64,000 bases of DNA from Kineosporia aurantiaca JCM 3230. Lineage in GTDB: Bacteria > Actinomycetota > Actinomycetes > Actinomycetales > Kineosporiaceae. The stretch's first letter is position 1, and each line of letters begins with the position of its first letter. The notes under the pieces are model-generated. The model did no database searches, had not been told where the DNA came from, and saw only the letters and a list, made by a program, of their open reading frames with translations. This document shows positions 41,948 to 50,210 of the stretch, piece by piece. The DNA lies in NCBI GenBank assembly GCA_000719025.1, contig JODP01000014.1, positions 62,001 through 126,000 of the forward strand. The letters run 5' to 3'. The position numbers were made by a program, and so were the translations under genes.

Positions 41948-43174
41948 ATGTCCCCGATTCCGCACCTCGCCCGAAAGACCAAGGCCGACCCTCTGGCCGA
42001 GATGGACCGCGCTGCCCACGAGTTCGCCGACCGGCTGACCGTGGAGCGGCTGCAGGCCGAGATCGTGCGGCGGCTCGAGGAGCACTGCACCACCGGCCGT
42101 TCCTCCGAGGAGGGCTTCGCCGCGGTCCATGTCGTGGACTCCACGAACGGACTCCCGGACACGGCCGAAGTGCAACTGGCCATCCTGCACCCGCGTCACC
42201 TGCACGATCCGGCTGATGTGCACGGTCCGATGGAATCTCCCATCCCTACCTCGGACGCCGCCGAGCACACCCTGCGGCTGGCCTCCTCGCGCGGGCGTCA
42301 GCCCCGGCTGCACCGCAACGCCGTGATCGCCCTGGCCCCCGATGCGCATCACTACCCGATGCTGGAGTCGAGCGTCCGCGAGTACCTGGCCTGGTCCCAC
42401 GTGGCCGCCATGGCGCACGCCCTGAGCTTGCCCGAAGAGGCCGCCGACCAGGCGCTGACCTGGAAGGAGGCGGCCGATCACAGCATCGGGAGCCTGCTGC
42501 TGGACACCTATTTCTGGGTGCTGGTGCCGGTGCTGGAGGGTGAGGAGGAGCGGATCCGGATCCGGGTGCTGACCGCCGAGGGCACGAGCGCCGACCTGGC
42601 CGAGCGGACCGCGCTGACCCTGCGGGCCGAGGGCGAGCTGGTGACGGTGCGCGATGACCATGCGATCCGGGGCGACCTGGACGGCCCGCTGACCGACCGC
42701 TGGCGCGCCGGGCACATCAGCCTGGGCGAGCTGTGGGAGCTCTACACCTCGATGCCGTCCCTTCCCCGGCTGCGGGACCGGTCGGTGCTCGAGGCCGGCC
42801 TGGTCTCCGCGATCGCCGACGAACTGGACTGGCAGTACCAGGGTTTCGCCCTCGCCGACGGGTACGACCAGCGCAAGGCCTCCTACCTGGGGCTGCGCCT
42901 GCCCGGGGACGACCAGCCGCCGGAAGCGATGCAGGAGTCCACCCTGGTGGTGCGGCCGGACCGGGCGGTGGAGCAGCGGCACAGCGACACCGCTCGGGAG
43001 AACCTGGATAAATTGCGGACGATCGACCACCTCGATCACGAGGATCCGATCCCACCCCTCCCGCGGCCGGCGCGCGCAGAGGAGCTGACGGCAGACGCGA
43101 TCCTGCGGGCCGGCGAGGGCCGGGACGATCAGGGGCGGCCCACGGCCACGGATCGGGAGCGGTCGCACCGCTGA
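41948..43174 (+). CDS. DUF499 C-terminal-like protein lacking the ATPase half
   Basis: A 408-residue cytoplasmic protein. It resembles, from memory, the C-terminal half of the ~1,000-residue DUF499 (PglY-like) ATPases associated with phage-defence loci: VQLAILHP, RGRQPRLHRNAVIALAPDAHHYPMLESSVREYLAW, DTYFWVLVPVLEGEE, ISLGELWELYTSMPSLPRLRDRSVLEAGL and QGFALADGYDQRKASYLGLRL. The Walker A/B ATPase part found in full-length proteins is absent and there is no upstream frame to supply it. GGAAAGGAG eight bases before the ATG at 41948 suggests it is translated as it stands. It lies next to a decayed region. It could be a truncated remnant or a standalone module. The C-terminal 60 residues are charged and probably disordered. 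Confidence 0.6.
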   Translation: MSPIPHLARKTKADPLAEMDRAAHEFADRLTVERLQAEIVRRLEEHCTTGRSSEEGFAAVHVVDSTNGLPDTAEVQLAILHPRHLHDPADVHGPMESPIPTSDAAEHTLRLASSRGRQPRLHRNAVIALAPDAHHYPMLESSVREYLAWSHVAAMAHALSLPEEAADQALTWKEAADHSIGSLLLDTYFWVLVPVLEGEEERIRIRVLTAEGTSADLAERTALTLRAEGELVTVRDDHAIRGDLDGPLTDRWRAGHISLGELWELYTSMPSLPRLRDRSVLEAGLVSAIADELDWQYQGFALADGYDQRKASYLGLRLPGDDQPPEAMQESTLVVRPDRAVEQRHSDTARENLDKLRTIDHLDHEDPIPPLPRPARAEELTADAILRAGEGRDDQGRPTATDRERSHR

Positions 43175-43232
43175 CTTCTCCTGCCCGCAGAATGACTTGG
43201 CGGGACGACTGTTTCGGCACCAGGGTGAGTCC

Positions 43233-44243
43233 ATGAGGATTCTGGTTCTGGGCGGCACCGAGTTCGTCGGGCGAGCCCTGGTGGACGAAGCGGTGAAGCG
43301 GGGTCACGAAGTGACGACGCTGAACCGGGGTAACCATCCGGATGCCGATGCGAACGTGGTTCCGCTGCGAGGAGATCGCACGACGCCGGACGGGCTGGCG
43401 GCCCTCGGCAGCGGAACTTGGGACGCTGTCGTCGACACCTGGAGCAAGGCCTCCTACGTAGTCCAGGACAGCGTGAAAGCGTTGCAGGGCAAGGCCGATC
43501 GCTACCTGTTCGTGTCGACCCGATCGGTGTACGAGTTCCCGACCCCGGCCGGCGCCACCGAAGCCGGCGCAAAGCTCACTCAGGGCGATCCGGAGGCAGG
43601 GCGCGACGGGGCGGAGGTGCCCTACCCCGAAGCCAAGCGTGGGGCGGAGATCGCGGTCGAGCAGGGTTTCGGGGACCGGTACGTGCACGCCCGGGCCGGG
43701 TTGATCCTGGGCCCGTGGGAGAACGTCGGACGGCTGCCATGGTGGCTGGGGCGGATGGCCCGCGGGGGCGAGGTGCTGGCGCCCGGGCCGGAAGACCTGC
43801 CGCTGCAGTACGTCGACGCGCGCGACCTGGCGGCCTGGACGATCGGGGCTGCGGAACAGGGCTTGTCGGGGCCGTACGACCTGATCAGCGAGCCGGGACA
43901 CACCACGATGGGCGAGTTCCTGCGCACCTGCATCGAGGTGACCGGGTCGTCCGCGCAGCTGCACTGGGCCGAACCCGAGGCGGTGCTGGCGGCGGGGATC
44001 GAACCCTGGACGGAGCTGCCGGTCTGGATTCCGCCGGGCCCCGACCACGCCGGGATGCACCTCAGCGATCCGGCCCGGGCCCTGGCCACCGGCCTGCGCT
44101 GCCGCCCGGTGCAGGACACGGTCGCGGACACCTGGGCCTGGCTGCAGTCGATCGGCGGGGTGGCTCCGCAGCGCCCCGACCGGCCGTTCAAAGGCATCGA
44201 CCCGGCCAAGGAGAAGGCCCTCCTGAAAGCTGACGTCGGGTAA
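43233..44243 (+). CDS. NAD-dependent epimerase/dehydratase family protein
   Basis: A 336-residue extended-SDR protein: MRILVLGGTEFVGRALVDEAVKRGHEVTTLNRG (NAD loop GGTEFVG, as in the mRNA-binding/CSP41-like reductase subgroup), LFVSTRSVYEFPTPAG with the Ser and Tyr, EAKRGAEIAVEQGF supplying a Lys-containing segment, and QYVDARDLAAWTIGAAEQGLSGPYDLI. The catalytic YxxxK is written as YPEAK, consistent with activity. GGGTGAG precedes the ATG at 43233. The substrate is unknown; a nucleoside-sugar or isoflavone-type reductase role are both possible. Confidence 0.82.
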   Translation: MRILVLGGTEFVGRALVDEAVKRGHEVTTLNRGNHPDADANVVPLRGDRTTPDGLAALGSGTWDAVVDTWSKASYVVQDSVKALQGKADRYLFVSTRSVYEFPTPAGATEAGAKLTQGDPEAGRDGAEVPYPEAKRGAEIAVEQGFGDRYVHARAGLILGPWENVGRLPWWLGRMARGGEVLAPGPEDLPLQYVDARDLAAWTIGAAEQGLSGPYDLISEPGHTTMGEFLRTCIEVTGSSAQLHWAEPEAVLAAGIEPWTELPVWIPPGPDHAGMHLSDPARALATGLRCRPVQDTVADTWAWLQSIGGVAPQRPDRPFKGIDPAKEKALLKADVG

Positions 44244-44468
44244 AGATTGCGTGTCCGGGATGTTCCCGGCGCCAACTCACCCGGTTGCCCCGGCGAACTA
44301 CTCATTGCCAGTCTGACCAGGTATTTCACCTCAAAGCCAGCCGTCCGAACGGCGCCTTTCACTCGCCTGAACGCGTCGCCGCATTCAGTTGCGTCTCAGT
44401 AACTGCCCCGTACTCTCACAAGGCGTCAGAGTTCCCATCTGGCCGGGATTGAGGGGCACGTCACACGC

Positions 44469-45668
44469 ATGGCTGCTGACATGGACGCGGGCACGGACTT
44501 CGGTACGGCTGCGCGGGCCGTACCGACTCCCTGGGACACGACCTGGGACACCACCCGCGACGAGCCGGACCTGGTCGTGGGTCCGGCCCTGGTTCGGCCA
44601 CCGGTCGACGAGCAGGTCAAGAAGGGCTTCGGCTACCGCCCGGAGCTGGACGGGCTGCGCGCGCTGGCGGTCGTGGCGGTGTTCTTCTCGCACGTCGGGT
44701 GGGGCCGGCTGACCGGCGGCTGGATCGGCGTCGGCATCTTCTTCGTGCTCTCCGGTTACCTGATCACCTCGATCCTGATGAGCGAGTGGAACCGCACCGG
44801 GGGCATTGCGCTGAAGCGCTTCTACCTGCGAAGGCTGTTGCGCCTGTATCCGGCGCTGCTGGTCGTGCTCGTCTTCTGCGCCTTCTTCGCCCCGGTGTTC
44901 GGCGACGGCGGGACGATCGGCGGATACCTGCTCAGCGCGCTCGCCACCGGGCTGTACGTCCAGGACTTCGTCGTCGGGCTCACCGGTTCCGCCCACGGTG
45001 GCTTCCTGCACACCTGGAGCCTGGCCGTTGAGGAGCAGTTCTACCTGGTCTGGCCACCGGTCCTGATCCTGGTGCTGAGACGACGCTGGTCGGTGCTGAA
45101 CGCAGCGCTGACCGGGGTGCTGATCTCCTGGTCGCTGCTGATCTTCACCACTCGCGCGCGGGGCAAGGACGTGCCGCTGACCCCGATGACCTACGTGATG
45201 CCCTACTCACGCGCCGGCGAACTGCTCCTGGGGTGCGCCCTTGCGGCCTGGCTGGCCACCTCCCCGGCGATCCTGCGGACCGCCTTTGCCCGGACCGTCC
45301 TCGCCCCGGCGTGCTTCCTGGGCCTCGGCCTGATGGTGCTGGTTGCGGGCCCGGCCTGGATCAGCTCCTGGATGCCGCTACAGATCATCGCCACCGCGCT
45401 GCTGGCGGCCGGGCTGATCGTCGGGCTGGTGGCCGACTCCGGCCAGCCGGTCTCCCAGCTGCTGGGGTTCGGCCCCCTGGTCAGCCTGGGCGTGGTCTCC
45501 TACGGCTTCTACCTCTTCCACCTGCCGCTGCTCGACCTGAGCGTGAAGTACCTGCCCGGACCGTGGGCCGGACAGGTGGTCGTGGCCCTCGGGCTCACCG
45601 TCGCGGCCGCTTTCGCGTCCTACCGATTCATCGAGAAGCCCCTGCTCAGGCTGAAGAACCGGATCTGA
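44469..45668 (+). CDS. Acyltransferase-3 (OafA/YrhL-like) membrane protein
   Basis: A 399-residue protein with a ~50-residue polar N-terminal tail and about ten membrane helices of the acyltransferase-3 family, which O-acylates exported sugars, antibiotics or wall polymers. The catalytic-type R-x10-H is in YRPELDGLRALAVVAVFFSHVGWG (about 56-79). GIFFVLSGYLITSILMSEW and RFYLRRLLRLYPALLVVL follow, with WSLAVEEQFYLVWPPVLI near 180. It has no SGNH domain. The start has no strong ribosome-binding site. It is one of two such proteins in the window; this one is normal in size. Confidence 0.88.
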   Translation: MAADMDAGTDFGTAARAVPTPWDTTWDTTRDEPDLVVGPALVRPPVDEQVKKGFGYRPELDGLRALAVVAVFFSHVGWGRLTGGWIGVGIFFVLSGYLITSILMSEWNRTGGIALKRFYLRRLLRLYPALLVVLVFCAFFAPVFGDGGTIGGYLLSALATGLYVQDFVVGLTGSAHGGFLHTWSLAVEEQFYLVWPPVLILVLRRRWSVLNAALTGVLISWSLLIFTTRARGKDVPLTPMTYVMPYSRAGELLLGCALAAWLATSPAILRTAFARTVLAPACFLGLGLMVLVAGPAWISSWMPLQIIATALLAAGLIVGLVADSGQPVSQLLGFGPLVSLGVVSYGFYLFHLPLLDLSVKYLPGPWAGQVVVALGLTVAAAFASYRFIEKPLLRLKNRI

Positions 45669-45732
45669 GCCGCCTTTCCCGCAATCGGTTCGAAATGTGC
45701 AGGTCATGGTTCTGGCCTACCTTCGGTAGACG

Positions 45733-48351
45733 GTGATCAACACCCGGCGCCGCGTCATCCGTCACGGCGAAGTCGGCCTGAGCGAGGTAGCGACCCACGT
45801 GAGCGGCGAACTGACCAACCTCGGTGTCGAAGAAGAGTTCCACGTCGTCGACCTGCTGTCCCGCGAACTCGTGGCCCAGGCGCCGAAGCTGCTGGAACAT
45901 CTGCCCACCGAGACCTACTCCGAAGAGCTGCAGCGCAGTGTCGTGGAGAGCAACACCCCGGTCTGCGACTCGCTGACCGCGCTGCGCGAGGCCCTGGTCC
46001 AGACCCGCCGGCAACTGGTCGAGGTGGCCACCCCGATGGGGCTCGGCGTGGTGGCGGCGGGCACGGTTCCGCTGGTCGACCCGCTCCAGCTGTCGCTGAC
46101 GCCGAACAAGCGGTACCAGCACATGCTCGACGAGTACCAGGCGCTGGTCCGCGAGCAGCTGATCTGCGGTGCTCAGGTACACGTCCAGGTCACCGACCGG
46201 GATCTGGCCGTGCAGATCGCCCAGCGGGTCACCCCCCGGCTGCCGGTGCTGCTGGCGCTGTCCGCCTCCTCCCCGTTCTGGATGGGCGAGGACTCGGGGT
46301 ACGCCAGCAACCGTTCGCTGCTCTGGTCGCGCTGGCCCACCGCCGGCCTGAGCGGTGAGATCAACTCCGCCGCCGAGCACGAGCAGCTGATCGCCGACCT
46401 GGTCGCCTCGGGCACGATCAGCGACGCGGGGATGATCTACTTCGACGTCCGGCCCTCGTCCCACCTGCCCACCCTGGAACTGCGTCTCACTGACGCGTGC
46501 CCCGACCTGGACACCGTCGTGCTGCTGGCCGGGCTGTTCCGGGCGATGGTGCGCCAGGAGGCGGCCGCGATCAAGGCCGGTGAGCCGGCCCGCCGCTGGC
46601 CCTCCCCGCTGCTGCGCGCAGCGCTCTGGCGGGCCGCCCGTTCCGGGCTCGAGGGTGATCTGCTCGACCTGCCCCGTTCCTCCCGGCCGGTGACCGCGGC
46701 CGAGGCCGTTCACCAACTGCTGGACGACCTGCGTCCCCAGTTGGAAGAGACGGGCGACTGGACGCGGGTCGGCGAACTGGCGGAGCGGGCCCTGATCCGC
46801 GGTAGCTCCGCGGCCGAGCAGCGCACGGTCTACGACCGCCGCGAGCGCTTCGCCGACGTGGTGGACATGCTGGTCCGCCGTACCGATCCGGACCAGACCG
46901 CCCCCACCGTGCCGGGCGAGTCCGGCCATCCGGCCGCGCTTCCGCTCTACCAGCGGCGCGGCGACGAGGCCCTGGGGCTGGACGGGCCGACCCCGCTGTA
47001 CCAAGACCTGTTCCGGGTGCTGGAAGACCTGGGTCCCGGCGAACTGCGGATGCGGGAACGCCGTCGGGACGAGGAGCAGCGCTCGCACGGCGTCACGTTC
47101 GGCGTGCCCGGTCGCGCCAGTGCCCGCCTGTTCCCGGTCGACCTGCTACCCCGCATCGTGCCCGCCGACGACTGGGCGAAACTCGGCCTGGGGTTGCGCC
47201 AGCGAGCCGCCGCGCTGGACGCATTCCTGCACGACGTCTACGGCGAGCGCACGGTGGTCAAGGACGGCGTGGTGCCCTCCTGGGTGATCGACTCGGCACC
47301 GGGGCTGCGCGGGACCGGCGCGCTGGTGCACCGCCAGCGGGTGCGCGCCCACATCTGCGGCATGGATCTGGTGAAGGACTCGGTCTCCGGTGAGTGGCTG
47401 CTGCTGGAGGACAACCTGCGGGTGCCCTCGGGCCTGGGCTACTCGGTGCAGAACCGGCGGCTGAGCGACGCGGTGCTGGGCGATCTGCCCCGCCCGGCCG
47501 GGATGCTCGACCCCAACGCGGTACCCGCCATGCTGCTGAAGACGCTGAAGGCGGCGGCCCTGCCGAGCGCCCCCGACGATCCCCAGGTGGTGCTGCTCAG
47601 CGAGGGCCCGGAGGGTTCGGCCTGGTTCGAGCACCGGATGCTGGCGAACGAGATGGGCGTGCCGGTCGCCGAGATCGGCGACCTGATGGTCGAGAGCGAC
47701 ACCGTGTACCTGTTGCGCGAAGGCGGGCGCACGCGGGTGGACGTGCTCTACCTGCGCGTGGACGAGGAAGCGATGCTGCACGCGGCGGGGGCCGATGGCC
47801 GGCCGCTCGGCCCGTCCTTGCTCTCCGCCGTCGGGGCCGCCCGGGTCGCGTTGTGCAACACCCCGGGCAACGGAGTGGGCGACGACAAGGCCGTGTATGC
47901 CTTCGTACCCCAGATGATCGAGTACTACCTCGGCGAAAAGCCGCTGCTGAAGAGCGTCCCCACGTATCTGTGCGGCCTGCCCGACCAGGCCGAGGAGGTG
48001 CTCAAGCGGCTGGACGAGCTGGTGCTCAAGCCCGTCGACGGGTACGGCGGTGAGGGCGTGATGATCGGCCCGATGGCCACCGAGCAGGAGATCGAGGCGC
48101 ACCGCAAGCAGTTGCTGGCCGCGCCGCACCGGTGGATCGCGCAGGACGTGGTGTCGCTGTCGACGATGCCCTGCTTCGACGGGGACCAGCTCACCGAGCA
48201 CCACGTGGACCTGCGGGCCTTCGTACTCAACCCGGGCACCCCGGAGCTGCTGGTGGCGCCGACCGCGCTGACCCGGGTGGCCCCGGCCGGGAGCATGGTG
48301 GTGAACAGCTCGCGCGGTGGCGGTTCCAAGGACACCTGGCTGCTCACCTGA
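45733..48351 (+). CDS. Carboxylate-amine ligase (GCS2) fused to circularly permuted ATP-grasp
   Basis: An 872-residue fusion. Residues about 25-385 form a glutamate-cysteine-ligase-2/YbdK domain (LTNLGVEEEFHVVDLLSREL, STPVCDSL-type ESNTPVCDSLTALREAL, SASSPFWMGEDSGYASNR). Residues about 410-872 form a circularly permuted type-2 ATP-grasp domain (HGVTFGVPG, FPVDLLPRIVPADDW, RQRAAALDAFLHDVYGER, CGMDLVKDSVSGEWLLLEDNLRVPSGLGY, VLKPVDGYGGEGVMIGP). Both halves are ATP-dependent amide-bond-forming folds, so it probably joins two amino acids. The GTG at 45733 is not well supported; GTG at 45799 is an alternative. It is followed by an AsnO-type amidotransferase and a peptidase in one operon. Confidence 0.85.
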   Translation: MINTRRRVIRHGEVGLSEVATHVSGELTNLGVEEEFHVVDLLSRELVAQAPKLLEHLPTETYSEELQRSVVESNTPVCDSLTALREALVQTRRQLVEVATPMGLGVVAAGTVPLVDPLQLSLTPNKRYQHMLDEYQALVREQLICGAQVHVQVTDRDLAVQIAQRVTPRLPVLLALSASSPFWMGEDSGYASNRSLLWSRWPTAGLSGEINSAAEHEQLIADLVASGTISDAGMIYFDVRPSSHLPTLELRLTDACPDLDTVVLLAGLFRAMVRQEAAAIKAGEPARRWPSPLLRAALWRAARSGLEGDLLDLPRSSRPVTAAEAVHQLLDDLRPQLEETGDWTRVGELAERALIRGSSAAEQRTVYDRRERFADVVDMLVRRTDPDQTAPTVPGESGHPAALPLYQRRGDEALGLDGPTPLYQDLFRVLEDLGPGELRMRERRRDEEQRSHGVTFGVPGRASARLFPVDLLPRIVPADDWAKLGLGLRQRAAALDAFLHDVYGERTVVKDGVVPSWVIDSAPGLRGTGALVHRQRVRAHICGMDLVKDSVSGEWLLLEDNLRVPSGLGYSVQNRRLSDAVLGDLPRPAGMLDPNAVPAMLLKTLKAAALPSAPDDPQVVLLSEGPEGSAWFEHRMLANEMGVPVAEIGDLMVESDTVYLLREGGRTRVDVLYLRVDEEAMLHAAGADGRPLGPSLLSAVGAARVALCNTPGNGVGDDKAVYAFVPQMIEYYLGEKPLLKSVPTYLCGLPDQAEEVLKRLDELVLKPVDGYGGEGVMIGPMATEQEIEAHRKQLLAAPHRWIAQDVVSLSTMPCFDGDQLTEHHVDLRAFVLNPGTPELLVAPTALTRVAPAGSMVVNSSRGGGSKDTWLLT

Positions 48352-48437
48352 TTCTCCGGTCACTTCGGGTTGCGGGGCCCCCGGGGCTCCGTGGTCAACT
48401 CGGAACCGGATTCGGCTAGGTGTGTGGAGGTCTGTGC

Positions 48438-50210
48438 ATGTGCGGCTTGGGCGGCGAGTTCCGGTTCGACGGACAACGACCCGATCTGGACGCGGTGGCC
48501 CGGATGTCACCCTGCCTGGAGCGCCGCGGTCCGGACTCGAAGGGCACCTGGACGCACGGGGCGGTGGCGTTCCTGCACCACCGGCTGAAGATCATCGACC
48601 TCTCCCCGGCCGGCGCCCAGCCGATGGTGGACGAGGAACTGCGGCTGGCGATGGTGTTCAACGGCTGCGTCTACAACCACCACGAGCTGCGCCGCGAACT
48701 GCAGGGCCACGGTTACCGGTTCACCTCGGTCTCCGACACCGAGGTGATCCTCAAGGCCTATCACCACTGGGGCACGGCCTGTGTCGAGCGGTTCGTCGGG
48801 ATGTTCGCGTTCGTGATCTCCGAGCTGGACACCGGCCGGCTGGTGCTGGGCCGCGACCGGCTCGGGATCAAACCGCTGTACCTGAGCCAGACCCCGCAGC
48901 GCCTGCGGTTCGCCTCGAACCTGCCCGCCCTGCTGGCCGCCGGGGACGTGGACAGCACCATCGACAAGGTCGCACTGCACCACTACCTGTCCTGGCACTC
49001 GGTGGTTCCCGCCCCGAGAACGATCCTGTCCGGCGTCCAGAAACTCCCGCCCGCCACCGTCCGGGTGATCGAACCCGACGGTTCCAGCACCGACACCCTC
49101 TACTGGAACCCGCCGGCCACCCGCTCGCTCACCCTTCCGGCCGAGGAATGGCGTGAGCGCACGCTCGCCGCGCTCGACCTGGCCGTGCAGCGCCGGATGG
49201 TCGCGGACGTGCCGGTCGGCGTGCTGCTGTCCGGCGGCCTGGACTCCAGCCTGGTGGTGGCCTTGCTGGCCCGGGCCGGGCAGCAGGGTCTGGCCACCTT
49301 CAGCATCGGTTTCAACGACGCGGGCGGCGAGAGCGGGGACGAGTTCGACTACTCCGACCTGGTCGCCAAGGAGTTCGGGACCGACCACCACAAGATCAGG
49401 ATTGAGGACGCCCGCCTCGCCGCCGGGGTCGACGGGGCCATCGGGGCGATGAGTGAGCCGATGGTCAGCCACGACTGCGTGGCCTTCTACCTCCTGTCGG
49501 AGGAGGTGTCGAAACACATCACCGTGGTGCAATCGGGCCAGGGGGCAGACGAGGTCTTCGCCGGGTACGACTGGTACCCGCCGCTGAGCAACGTCCCTCG
49601 TTCCGATGCCGTTTCCGCCTACGCAAGCGTCTTTTTCGATCGTCCCGACGCCAGTATCCGGCAGCTGCTGAACCCGGACTGGTACGTGACCGGCGATCCC
49701 AGCCTGGCCTTCGTCCGCGAGAACTTCGCCGCTCCGGGGGCGGAAACCACACTCGACGCGGCGTTGCGGATCGACAGCCGAATCATGCTCGTCGACGATC
49801 CGGTGAAGCGGGTCGACAACATGACGATGGCGTGGGGGCTGGAGGCGCGGGTGCCGTTCCTGGATCACGAGCTGGTGGAGCTGGCCGCGCTCTGCCCACC
49901 GGAGCTGAAGCTCGCGCACGGCGGCAAGGGAGTGCTGAAGGAGGCCGCCCGGGGCGTGGTGCCGGACGCGGTGATCGACCGGACCAAAGGCTATTTCCCG
50001 GTGCCCGGGGTGCGGCACCTGGACGGCCCGATCCTCGATCGGGTGCGGGACGCGCTGAGCGCCCGGGCCGCCGTCGACCGGGGCCTGTTCCGCCCCGACG
50101 TGGTGCACGACCTGCTGGACGACCCGAACGCTGCGCGCACCACGATCGGCGCGAACGTGCTCTGGCAGATCGGCCTGCTCGAACTCTGGCTCCAGCGGAC
50201 CGGTCTGTGA
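48438..50210 (+). CDS. Asparagine-synthetase-like amidotransferase, NAGGN AsnO type
   Basis: A 590-residue class II glutamine amidotransferase. The nucleophile is Cys2 (MCGLGGEFRFDG). ERRGPDSKG, HHRLKIIDLSPAGAQPM, VFNGCVYNHHELR and SDTEVILKAYHHWG complete the glutaminase. The synthetase domain has the P-loop LLSGGLDSSLV near residue 265, QGADEVFAGYDWYP and KGYFPVPGV. The wording HHYLSWHSVVPAPRTILSGVQKLPPATVR is, from memory, typical of N-acetylglutaminylglutamine amidotransferase (TIGR03104) rather than asparagine synthetase. It should convert a peptide C-terminal carboxylate to an amide. GGAGG fixes the start at 48438. It overlaps the peptidase gene as GTGA. Confidence 0.88.
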   Translation: MCGLGGEFRFDGQRPDLDAVARMSPCLERRGPDSKGTWTHGAVAFLHHRLKIIDLSPAGAQPMVDEELRLAMVFNGCVYNHHELRRELQGHGYRFTSVSDTEVILKAYHHWGTACVERFVGMFAFVISELDTGRLVLGRDRLGIKPLYLSQTPQRLRFASNLPALLAAGDVDSTIDKVALHHYLSWHSVVPAPRTILSGVQKLPPATVRVIEPDGSSTDTLYWNPPATRSLTLPAEEWRERTLAALDLAVQRRMVADVPVGVLLSGGLDSSLVVALLARAGQQGLATFSIGFNDAGGESGDEFDYSDLVAKEFGTDHHKIRIEDARLAAGVDGAIGAMSEPMVSHDCVAFYLLSEEVSKHITVVQSGQGADEVFAGYDWYPPLSNVPRSDAVSAYASVFFDRPDASIRQLLNPDWYVTGDPSLAFVRENFAAPGAETTLDAALRIDSRIMLVDDPVKRVDNMTMAWGLEARVPFLDHELVELAALCPPELKLAHGGKGVLKEAARGVVPDAVIDRTKGYFPVPGVRHLDGPILDRVRDALSARAAVDRGLFRPDVVHDLLDDPNAARTTIGANVLWQIGLLELWLQRTGL

